Assembly (NCBI RefSeq): GCF_000502875.1
Contig: NZ_AYWX01000001.1
Span: 49,929-113,928, forward strand
Direction of reading: 5' to 3'
Length of the DNA stretch: 64,000 nucleotides
DNA from: Mesorhizobium sp. L2C084A000
Lineage (GTDB): Bacteria > Pseudomonadota > Alphaproteobacteria > Rhizobiales > Rhizobiaceae
The notes beneath the pieces are model-generated. The model worked only from the letters and a program-made list of their open reading frames with translations. It had not been told where the DNA came from and searched no databases. The position numbers and the translations under genes are program-made. Each line of letters opens with the position of its first letter. Position 1 is the stretch's first letter. Shown one piece after another: positions 8,401-16,177 of the stretch.

Positions 8401-10020
8401 GATCGGGTGGAATTGCGGCAGGTAGAACGCGATGACGCGCACCGGCTTCTGGAGCAGTGGCGGCGCCTTGAGAACCGGCACATAGACGGGTTCGGGCGCA
8501 AAGATCGGACCGGAACTGACCAGCGCCCCGCGCAAGACCATCTCGTTGCTGCCCAAAGGCGTTTGGGGTGCCTCCATGCTTCTCCAGGCGCGGTAGGCAT
8601 TTGTAACGCCAAACAGCGAAGGAAAGGTCGAAAACGCTGCTCTCTTCAATTTTCGCTTGAGGTCGATGGAGAGCGGCAGATTGTGCCAACAAGCGTAAGC
8701 GCCGCGAATTGCCAAGCGGCGGATCGTCATGCGAGCGGTGCCGATAGCGTGGACGCGGCTCCCAATCCCGCGCAGAGGCTTGGTCACTCGCCAGGATGTG
8801 CTGGCATAAACGGCATCGAGAACCTCATGCAACCGGATTTCCTCGGATCGCGCCTCGTCGCGATCCGCAAGCAGCGCACTCGTCGCCCTGTGCGCCATCG
8901 ACAAATTTTGTTGCAGGAGCTCGATCTCCTTGTCTCTCGCAATGATCTGTGTCCGCCCTTGAGCAATCTCGTCGTCTCTTGCGCTGACTTGTGTCCTTGC
9001 GCTTGAGATCTCGTCTTTGTAGGTCCGGATTTGTTCTCGCATTTCAGCCATCTCGCTGGAGAAAGCCTCGATACGCGCCCCATGATGCCCCACCAATTTC
9101 CGGTTGGTTTCGATCTCCTCCTCCATCGTTGTTGACTTCAACGACCATGGATTTCCGGTTTGATCGATCGCCTTGCTCTTCGTCTCGTCGAGAAGAACCA
9201 CGCTCCCGTCGGCGAGCGCGACCCGCCCGTGCACGTTGCGCGCGCCCAGGACGTTTTCCGGAATTGGCAGCTTCGTTACAATGCAAAGCGAGTTCAAGAA
9301 CTCGACGGAATGAACCGATGCGAGAGAAGCTTCATCAAATGCGACTTGGTGCCTGTCGGCGAAAATCGCCAAGGCATCGACCCGACGGCGATCCAGCCCC
9401 CAATGCTCATGGTTGACCACATCAAGCAGACGCTTGAAAAACGACATCGAGGAAAGCGGATCGTAGAGACCGCCCTCGAACTCCTGCCAGTAACTGCAAT
9501 GCAAATCCTCGGCGAGGTACATGCCCCCTTCGGAAAGATGGGGGAAATATCGTGCGAACGAGCGTATTATATCCGAGGATAGGTGCGATCCGTCATCAAT
9601 TATAATATCATACTTTTCCGACATCGAGATGATGTCGCGCTCTGTTTCATCAGTATTGGCGTCACCTACGGAGATCTTTATCTTCCGGCTGTCGAAAACG
9701 AGATTCCCGCAAGCCAGATTGACGTCACAACCAACGATTATTTCAGCATTGGGGAAATATTTCTGCCATATCTCCAGGGATCCGCCATTCTGAACTCCGA
9801 TTTCCAGGATTCGAACCGGCCTGTCTCGATACTCTGAAAAAATATGGTCGTAGGTGCTGAGATAGATCGACCATTTATCCGACACTTTGCCGCGATGCGC
9901 GTCGTACAGGTCACGAAGTGAAAGAGCCTGCTTTGCAGGCCTTGCCGTTTTGGCTTTGGCGCGTGCCTTGCCGGCAGGCATCGCATCGCGCGTGTTTTCC
10001 GCTGAAGGGTGCTTGTTCAT
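5437..10020 (-). CDS. 1527-residue multidomain glycosyltransferase with N-terminal methyltransferase
   Basis: Four domains are strung together. Residues about 34-260 are a class I methyltransferase-like fold ([11 protein letters not shown] at 71-81, IIDDGSH near 141). Residues about 295-400 are heptad-rich coiled coil ending in [11 protein letters not shown], which often links glycosyltransferase modules. Residues about 520-880 are a WbsX/GH99-like domain opening with [20 protein letters not shown] and GFTEWTNV. Residues about 890-1240 are a GT4-type glycosyltransferase ([20 protein letters not shown]), and about 1245-1500 a GT2 domain ([23 protein letters not shown]). It overlaps rfbD by 4 bp (ATGA), so it is translationally coupled to dTDP-rhamnose synthesis. 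Rhamnosyl transfer is therefore a reasonable guess for one domain. Whether all domains are active cannot be seen. Confidence 0.9.
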   Translation of the reverse strand: [1527 protein letters not shown]

Positions 10021-10919
10021 GCCGTCAATGCCTGTTTCGTCTCACCGGCTAGGAGCCGGTGCACCACCGCCCCCGTCGATTGACGCCAGTCCGGCGCCCT
10101 CCACCCGAACACGTCGGCGAATTTCGCGCTCGACAGCCGGGAATTGGCGGGGCGGCGCGCCTTGGTCGGATAATCCATCGTAGCAATGTCCCGTACCCGC
10201 GCCCAAGGACCACCCAACACGCGGCTTGTGTCCAGGATATGGCGGGCAAAGCCGCTCCAGTTGGCCTCGCCGGTTCCGGTCAGATGATAGATGCCGGATG
10301 TGGCGGCGCCGTCGTGCAGCTGTGCCGCCGCATGCAGGATCGCGTCGGCGATATCAAGTGCCGATGTCGGATTTCCCCACTGATCGGCCACCACCGCGAT
10401 CTCGTCGCGGTCGGCGGCCAGCCGCAGCATGGTTTTCACGAAATTCTTGCCGAACGGACTGTAGACCCATGCCGTGCGCAGGATCAGATGGCGCGGATTG
10501 GCTGATGCAACCGCCTGTTCGCCGGCAAGCTTGGAGGCGCCATAGACGCTGGCTGGTGCGGTCGCGTCGGTCTCGACATAGGCGGCGTCCTTGGTGCCGT
10601 CGAAGACATAGTCAGTCGATAGATGGATGACGGGAACGCCAAGCAGCGCCGCCGCTTGCGCCACCTTGCCGGCGCCGACGGCGTTCACCGCGAATGCCAG
10701 ATCGGGCTCGTCCTCGGCCTGATCCACCGCCGTGTAGGCGGCAGCCGACACGACGATACCCGGCTTCGCGGCCGCGATGGCTTCGATCACCGTGTCAGGT
10801 CTTGCAAGGTCGAGTTGCGGACGGCCAATGGCTATGACCTCAACGCCGTCGGCCGCCTGGCCGGCCTCCGCAAGGCTCGCCGCGACCTGTCCGTCGCGTC
10901 CGGTGACAACCAGCCTCAC
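10017..10919 (-). CDS. rfbD: dTDP-4-dehydrorhamnose reductase
   Basis: This enzyme makes dTDP-L-rhamnose by NADPH-dependent reduction of the 4-keto sugar, the last step of the pathway. The 300-residue product has the RmlD N-terminal form [14 protein letters not shown] for dinucleotide binding, [29 protein letters not shown] and the catalytic YGASK motif of the short-chain dehydrogenase fold, at normal family length. Its start overlaps the rfbB stop by 4 bp and its stop overlaps the start of the giant glycosyltransferase gene by 4 bp. It is therefore part of a tightly coupled rfbA-C-B-D-glycosyltransferase operon. Confidence 0.96.
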
Positions 10920-11986
10920 GCCGCCCCCTTGCGTGCTTCGCCCAGCCGTTCACCGGCATAGCGCTGCTCGCGGATCGGTCCCCACCACCATGTGTTGTCG
11001 AGAAACCAGTCGACGGTCTTGGCGAGGCCGCTGTCGAAATTCTCATTGGGCGCCCAGCCCAGGTCCCGGCCTATCTTCGAGGCGTCGATGGCATAGCGGC
11101 GATCGTGACCGGGGCGGTCGGTGACGAAGGAAATCAGGTCGCGATAGCTCTTGCCCCCTGCCCGCGGCCGCCTGCTGTCGAGCAGATCGCAGATCGTCTC
11201 GACGACGCCAAGGTTCGTCCGCTCGGAATTGCCGCCGACATTGTAGCTTTCGCCGGGCAGTCCCCTGGTCGCGACAAGTTCCAGCGCGCGTGCGTGATCC
11301 TCGACGAACAGCCAGTCGCGCACATTGGCGCCGGCGCCATAGACCGGCAGCGGCTTTTCATCGAGCGCATTGAGGATGACCAGCGGGATCAGCTTTTCGG
11401 GAAAGTGATAGGGTCCGTAATTGTTCGAGCAATTGGAAAGCACGACCGGCAGGCCATAGGTTTCGTGCCAGGCCCGCACCAGATGGTCCGAGGCCGCTTT
11501 CGAGGCGGAATAGGGCGAGGATGGGGCGTAGGGCGTTTCCTCGACGAACATGCCGCCATCGAAGGGAAGATCGCCGAACACCTCATCAGTCGAGACATGA
11601 TGGAAGCGGAAATGGCTCTTCCTGTCTTCGGGCAGGCCGCGCCAGTATTCCAGCGCGGCATTGAGCATCTTGTAGGTGCCGACGATGTTGGTTTCGATGA
11701 AGGTGCCCGGCCCATCGATCGAGCGGTCGACATGGCTCTCGGCGGCAAGGTTCATGACGATGTCGATATCGTCGCGCCGGAGGATGTCGAGCACCGCCTT
11801 TTCGTCGCAGATATCGGCCTGCGCGAAGCGATAATTGTGTGCGTTCTCGATCGGCCGCAGCGAGGCCAGGTTTCCCGCATAGGTAAGCTTGTCGAGATTG
11901 GTCACCCGATAGGCCGGGTTGGCGCATAGATGCCGGCACACCGCGGAACCGATAAAGCCAGCACCGCCCGTCACCAGAAAATTCAT
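10916..11986 (-). CDS. rfbB: dTDP-glucose 4,6-dehydratase
   Basis: This NAD-dependent enzyme converts dTDP-glucose to the 4-keto-6-deoxy intermediate, step two of dTDP-rhamnose synthesis. The 356-residue product begins with the Rossmann motif [14 protein letters not shown]. It carries the RmlB hallmarks STDEVFGDL, the catalytic YSASKAASD and the [17 protein letters not shown] block. Length is normal. The start follows the rfbC stop by 22 bp, and its stop overlaps the rfbD start by 4 bp. Confidence 0.97.
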   Translation of the reverse strand: MNFLVTGGAGFIGSAVCRHLCANPAYRVTNLDKLTYAGNLASLRPIENAHNYRFAQADICDEKAVLDILRRDDIDIVMNLAAESHVDRSIDGPGTFIETNIVGTYKMLNAALEYWRGLPEDRKSHFRFHHVSTDEVFGDLPFDGGMFVEETPYAPSSPYSASKAASDHLVRAWHETYGLPVVLSNCSNNYGPYHFPEKLIPLVILNALDEKPLPVYGAGANVRDWLFVEDHARALELVATRGLPGESYNVGGNSERTNLGVVETICDLLDSRRPRAGGKSYRDLISFVTDRPGHDRRYAIDASKIGRDLGWAPNENFDSGLAKTVDWFLDNTWWWGPIREQRYAGERLGEARKGAA

Positions 11987-12008
11987 GCCGCTGTCCTCAC
12001 GTAACCCA

Positions 12009-12560
12009 TCAGGCGAACACCTCGGCGGCAGCCAGTAGCGGCGCCTTGAGGTCCTTGTCCGAGAGTTGGAACCCGCCGGTCAATGACGGCCATTCGATGC
12101 CGATGTCGGGATCGTCGAAACGGATCGACCGATCATGCGCCTGCGAATAGGTGTCGGTCACCTTATACAGGACCTCGGTGTCAGGCACGAGCGTCACGAA
12201 GCCGTGCGCGAAGCCTTTCGGCACCAGAATCTGGTTGCCCTTTTCGGCCGACACTTCGAGAGCGACCCATTTTCCGAATGTTTTCGAACCGCGGCGAATG
12301 TCGACGGCCACATCGAGAATGCTGCCCCGGATGACGCGCAGCAGCTTGTCCTGCGCGCGCGGCGCAAGCTGATAATGAAGCCCTCGCAAGACGCCCGCCG
12401 CGGCGGAATAGGAATGATTGTCCTGCACGAAAGCCAGGTCTATGCCGGCCTGCGAAAAGCGCTCGGCATTGTAGGTTTCCACGAAGAAGCCGCGCGCGTC
12501 GCCATGTCGCTTCGGCACGATTTCCAGCACGCCATCGATGCCAAGGGGCCTGACCTCCAA
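12009..12560 (-). CDS. rfbC: dTDP-4-dehydrorhamnose 3,5-epimerase
   Basis: The 183-residue product epimerises C3 and C5 of dTDP-4-keto-6-deoxyglucose. Family signatures present are the N-terminal [34 protein letters not shown] with the active-site His, and [12 protein letters not shown]. Length is typical for RmlC. It starts 3 bp after the rfbA stop, consistent with translational coupling. Confidence 0.97.
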   Translation of the reverse strand: MEVRPLGIDGVLEIVPKRHGDARGFFVETYNAERFSQAGIDLAFVQDNHSYSAAAGVLRGLHYQLAPRAQDKLLRVIRGSILDVAVDIRRGSKTFGKWVALEVSAEKGNQILVPKGFAHGFVTLVPDTEVLYKVTDTYSQAHDRSIRFDDPDIGIEWPSLTGGFQLSDKDLKAPLLAAAEVFA

Positions 12561-12563
12561 CGC

Positions 12564-13445
12564 CTAGCCCTCCGACAGGTCGACGACACGCCGGCGCAGA
12601 TAGGCGGCATATTCATTCTTGCCCAGGTGGTCGGCGCGACGCAGAACCTGGTCCACTGTCAGCCAACCCTGTTCAAAGGCGATCTCTTCGGGACAGGCGA
12701 CCTTGATGCCCTGGCGGTGCTCGATGGTGCGCACGAATGACGAGGCCTCATGCAGGCTGTCATGCGTGCCGGTGTCGAGCCAGGCAAAGCCGCGCCCCAA
12801 CCGATGCACATGCAACTGGCCGCGCTCGAGGTAGACGTTGTTGACCGCCGTGATCTCGAGCTCGCCGCGCGCCGAGGGACGGATGGCAGGGGCGATGTCG
12901 ACGACGTCGTTGTCATAAAAGTAGAGACCGGTGACCGCCCAGTTGGATTTCGGCACCTGCGGCTTTTCCTCGATCGTCAGCGCCGTTCCCGTGGCCTTGT
13001 CGAAGGAAACCACGCCATAACGCTGGGGATCCTCGACATGATAGGCGAACACCGAAGCGCCCTTTTCGCGCGAGGCAGCGTCGCGGCAAAGCTGCGACAG
13101 CCCATCGCCGAAATAGATGTTGTCGCCGAGGATCATCGACACGTTGTCCTTGCCGATGAAATTGCGGCCGATGATGAAGGCCTCCGCCAGCCCGTTGGGC
13201 TGCGGTTGCTCGGCATAGGACAGGTCGAGGCCGAACTCCGATCCATCGCCAAGCAGATCGCGAAAAATCGGCAGGTCACGCGGCGTCGAAATGATCAGAA
13301 TTTCACGGATACCCGCGAGCATCAGAACGCTCAGCGGATAATAGATCATCGGCTTGTCGTATATCGGCAGAATTTGCTTAGAGACTGCTAATGTTAGTGG
13401 ATAAAGACGCGTTCCACTGCCTCCAGCAAGGATAATTCCTTTCAA
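12564..13445 (-). CDS. rfbA: glucose-1-phosphate thymidylyltransferase
   Basis: The first gene of the rhamnose operon makes dTDP-glucose from dTTP and glucose-1-phosphate. The 293-residue product opens with the nucleotidyltransferase signature [11 protein letters not shown]. It then shows [17 protein letters not shown], the metal site LGDNIYFG and the late [10 protein letters not shown] block, all standard for RmlA. A 144-bp gap separates it from the upstream Wzy gene, so it probably has its own promoter, though I cannot point to a convincing -35/-10 pair. Confidence 0.97.
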   Translation of the reverse strand: MKGIILAGGSGTRLYPLTLAVSKQILPIYDKPMIYYPLSVLMLAGIREILIISTPRDLPIFRDLLGDGSEFGLDLSYAEQPQPNGLAEAFIIGRNFIGKDNVSMILGDNIYFGDGLSQLCRDAASREKGASVFAYHVEDPQRYGVVSFDKATGTALTIEEKPQVPKSNWAVTGLYFYDNDVVDIAPAIRPSARGELEITAVNNVYLERGQLHVHRLGRGFAWLDTGTHDSLHEASSFVRTIEHRQGIKVACPEEIAFEQGWLTVDQVLRRADHLGKNEYAAYLRRRVVDLSEG

Positions 13446-13589
13446 GAAGCTCTCCTTGACATGCCTGAACCCCCCGGCCCCAGCCGCCCGTGCTTAGGTT
13501 CCATGCAATGGCTTGTCAATCTCGGCGTTCGGCAAACGACCGGGTCACGGTCCAGCGCCAATCCATGGCCAATTCCAGGCGACGCATTG

Positions 13590-14921
13590 CTATCGTCTTG
13601 CCAAGGCCGGCCTGACGGGAACAAGCAGATTGTCATCATGGGCCTCGGTCGACTCGCCTCTCTGGCTTAACCGCCCAGCGAATCCCTTGTGAAAGATGAT
13701 GCCATTCATATAGGCGAAAGTCATCGCAAGCGCCGCCGTTCGCATGGGATAATCGACCAGGGAATGAACGAGCAGAAACGATACTGAGAGAAATGCCATT
13801 TTCTGCAGCGGATCTCGCCGTGCCGCAAGGGAAAACGCAAAAAGCAATACCGAGTAGGCCGCGACCAGAAAGACAACAGGCGCGCCACCTTCAAGTGCCA
13901 ACTCCAGATAATCATTGTGGGCGTGATTGACGTAGGGCTTGAAGATCATCTCTCCCTTTTCGTAAATCTGGTAGACTTTCGGAAAACTCCCAAAGCCGAC
14001 GCCCGTCGCCCAGTTCTCTTCAATTCCCGCGATCGTCGTGCGAGCAAATTCGGCCCGTCCAAAGGCCGGATCAACCACTTCCGCATCGATCTTCGTCCAC
14101 GCCCCGATCGTGTAGAGCGAAAGCCCGATGAAGACAGCGGGTATTCCATACCCACCCAGCCTCGAGCGCGCGGACAGAAAGACAACCGATATTATTGTGA
14201 TCGCCAGCCCTATCAGAATACCGGCGCGCGAACCGGCGGCCAGAAGCAGCAGCAGCAGCGTTATCAAACCGAGCGACCCGGACAGAAGGTGCCCGCGAAA
14301 CAGGCCGTAGTAGACGACGAAGGGGATGGAGACGAAGAGCAAAGCTGAAAAATGGTTTTGGTTGGCAAACAGTCCCGCATTGATCGTGAACGGCAGCAAA
14401 CCCTGTATGGCAACCGTGTCGGAGAGCGAATACTGGATCGCCGCAGCCAATCCGTTACAGATGACACCCATCAAAAAGAAGGGCAGAAGACCGTAGACCT
14501 GATCTGGGCGCAGGCGGGTGACGCTCAGAAAGAATGCAGCCATCGCCACGAAGTACAACAGACACTCGATCGTCCGTCCCACGCCGACACTGACGAAACG
14601 CAGCCCGGTTTCACCGCTCAGCCATGGATTTGCAAGTAAAACCTCAGGCCGCAATCCGCTCAACAGGGCGGCAGGCAGCGGCACGATCTGAAAACAGAAC
14701 ACGGCTAGGCCCAGAGCAAGCAACCACAGGGCCGAGCGAGGGATGCCGTGCTCCGACGGCATTGAAAAGACGGCCGCGGCCGCGACAATCGCCGCCACCT
14801 CGATCAGCGCTTCGGTATAGAGACCGCTCGCGGTGCCGCCGCCAATCAGCACTGACAGGAAAAGAACCGACCCAAGCAGATATTTTTCCCATTCCGTGGA
14901 CCGGGTTGACCGCTCTCTCAA
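13590..14921 (-). CDS. O-antigen polymerase/ligase family membrane protein (Wzy-like)
   Basis: This polytopic membrane protein of 443 residues has about 12 hydrophobic spans. Its periplasmic loop carries the Wzy_C/WaaL hallmark HAHNDYLELALEGG, preceded by NWATGVGFGSFPKVY. Given a flippase, a Wza and a Wzc in the same locus, it is best read as the polymerase that joins repeat units in the periplasm rather than as a lipid A ligase. That choice is inference from context. Its start overlaps the upstream gene's stop by 4 bp (ATGA), so it belongs to the same operon as the tyrosine kinase and outer-membrane export genes. Confidence 0.85.
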   Translation of the reverse strand: MRERSTRSTEWEKYLLGSVLFLSVLIGGGTASGLYTEALIEVAAIVAAAAVFSMPSEHGIPRSALWLLALGLAVFCFQIVPLPAALLSGLRPEVLLANPWLSGETGLRFVSVGVGRTIECLLYFVAMAAFFLSVTRLRPDQVYGLLPFFLMGVICNGLAAAIQYSLSDTVAIQGLLPFTINAGLFANQNHFSALLFVSIPFVVYYGLFRGHLLSGSLGLITLLLLLLAAGSRAGILIGLAITIISVVFLSARSRLGGYGIPAVFIGLSLYTIGAWTKIDAEVVDPAFGRAEFARTTIAGIEENWATGVGFGSFPKVYQIYEKGEMIFKPYVNHAHNDYLELALEGGAPVVFLVAAYSVLLFAFSLAARRDPLQKMAFLSVSFLLVHSLVDYPMRTAALAMTFAYMNGIIFHKGFAGRLSQRGESTEAHDDNLLVPVRPALARR

Positions 14922-16177
14922 GATGAAACTCTTTCGATGCTCAATTTGTGCATGACCAGCGTGCCAACGTACCGAAATCGCCAGCTCTCAGCGATGGCAG
15001 CTGTTTCCAGCCGCAACAATTGCATGGGACACGCGCTTGGTCCGATTGCGAAATCCAGGCTCAACTGCCGCCGATTGAATGTGCCTTCCGGAATATCGAA
15101 CCGAGCTATTTCGCCCGCCGGATCCGCGCATCTGATGGACCAGAACAACTGCTTGGGCAGCTTCAGGTTTCTCGCGGAGGCGATCAGGGAAATCCTGTAG
15201 GAGCCGGGAGGCAATCCAACGTATTGCTGGAGCGCGGCGTTCTTCACCGGCGTATTCAGGAACCGGACAGTCGCTCCGCTATCGCTTTCGCCGACATCGC
15301 GCGCCCCGGCAAAGGTAATTTCCAGACCGGAGCGGTCGCGAACCTGCCAGTCGAATGGCTTGTCGCTGAGGATATGCTCAAAGCCGCCGTTGAAAATGTA
15401 TCCGGCCAGTGTCCGCTCCTGATCGGACAGACTGAACAGGAACAGCCGATAGGCCGCCTCGTATTCCTTCTGCCGGATATACCCGTCGATTACGGCAGAC
15501 AATTCCTTCGACGTCGGTCGTGAGCTCGATCCGGCAAGGTCAAGCAACAGTTGATTTGCGACGCGCAGGCCCCGCGGATCCTTACCAAGGGCGGAGAAAA
15601 GATTGGATCTCCACGGCGCCTCGATCCTTAAGGCTGCCAGGACAGCCTGATATCCGTCCGGGTTTGAAAGAATAGCCGGCAAGCCTGCCGCAATGACTGG
15701 AAATCTGTCGGGCCACCGGCGCAGCAACGTGTCGATCTCGGCAACGGCCTTTGACAGATCGCCCACCTCGATCGAGCGATCGATCGATCTCTGAAGCGAA
15801 TGGATTTCGGTCTTGGACAGCTTTCGAGCCTGGTCGAAGAGTTCAAAAGCCTCGTCTTTCTCGCCTTGTCGATACTCAATCTCGCCTATCAGGCTGTAGA
15901 GCCGGGCGTCCGCGACGTTGAAACGAAGCGCGCCCCTCGCCTTTGCTGCCAAGACGTCGAGATCAACACCGTCGCCTGTTTCGCTCAACCGACCGGCAAT
16001 TTCGCCTATCAAGGCATCTGTGTTCAACGGATCAAGCGCAAGCGAGACGGCCGGCGTTTCCGACTCAAGAAGCCGACTTAGCCCTATCGACGAAACCGCC
16101 AACACCAGAACGGAGGCGACGAACCAAACGCCTGAACGCCGGAGATTTCGCGTGAGCGGGCTGGCCTGCTCGGTCAT
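14918..16177 (-). CDS. unidentified membrane-anchored protein: helical repeats plus a carbohydrate-binding-like C-terminus
   Basis: I do not recognise a named family. The 419-residue product has one N-terminal membrane anchor (about residues 17-36). A helical region of TPR-like character follows (about 50-250), including DARLYSLIGEIEYRQGEKDEAFELFDQARK split over two helices. The C-terminal third is beta-rich and starts with FNGGFEH, a pattern often seen at the start of jelly-roll carbohydrate-binding modules. The start at 16177 (MTEQASP) has a good ribosome-binding site (GAGGG, about 9 bases upstream) but lies 113 bp inside the tyrosine kinase gene. The gene is coupled to the Wzy-like gene by ATGA. 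Position between Wzc and Wzy suggests a periplasmic role in polymerisation or export. Confidence 0.75.
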   Translation of the reverse strand: MTEQASPLTRNLRRSGVWFVASVLVLAVSSIGLSRLLESETPAVSLALDPLNTDALIGEIAGRLSETGDGVDLDVLAAKARGALRFNVADARLYSLIGEIEYRQGEKDEAFELFDQARKLSKTEIHSLQRSIDRSIEVGDLSKAVAEIDTLLRRWPDRFPVIAAGLPAILSNPDGYQAVLAALRIEAPWRSNLFSALGKDPRGLRVANQLLLDLAGSSSRPTSKELSAVIDGYIRQKEYEAAYRLFLFSLSDQERTLAGYIFNGGFEHILSDKPFDWQVRDRSGLEITFAGARDVGESDSGATVRFLNTPVKNAALQQYVGLPPGSYRISLIASARNLKLPKQLFWSIRCADPAGEIARFDIPEGTFNRRQLSLDFAIGPSACPMQLLRLETAAIAESWRFRYVGTLVMHKLSIERVSS

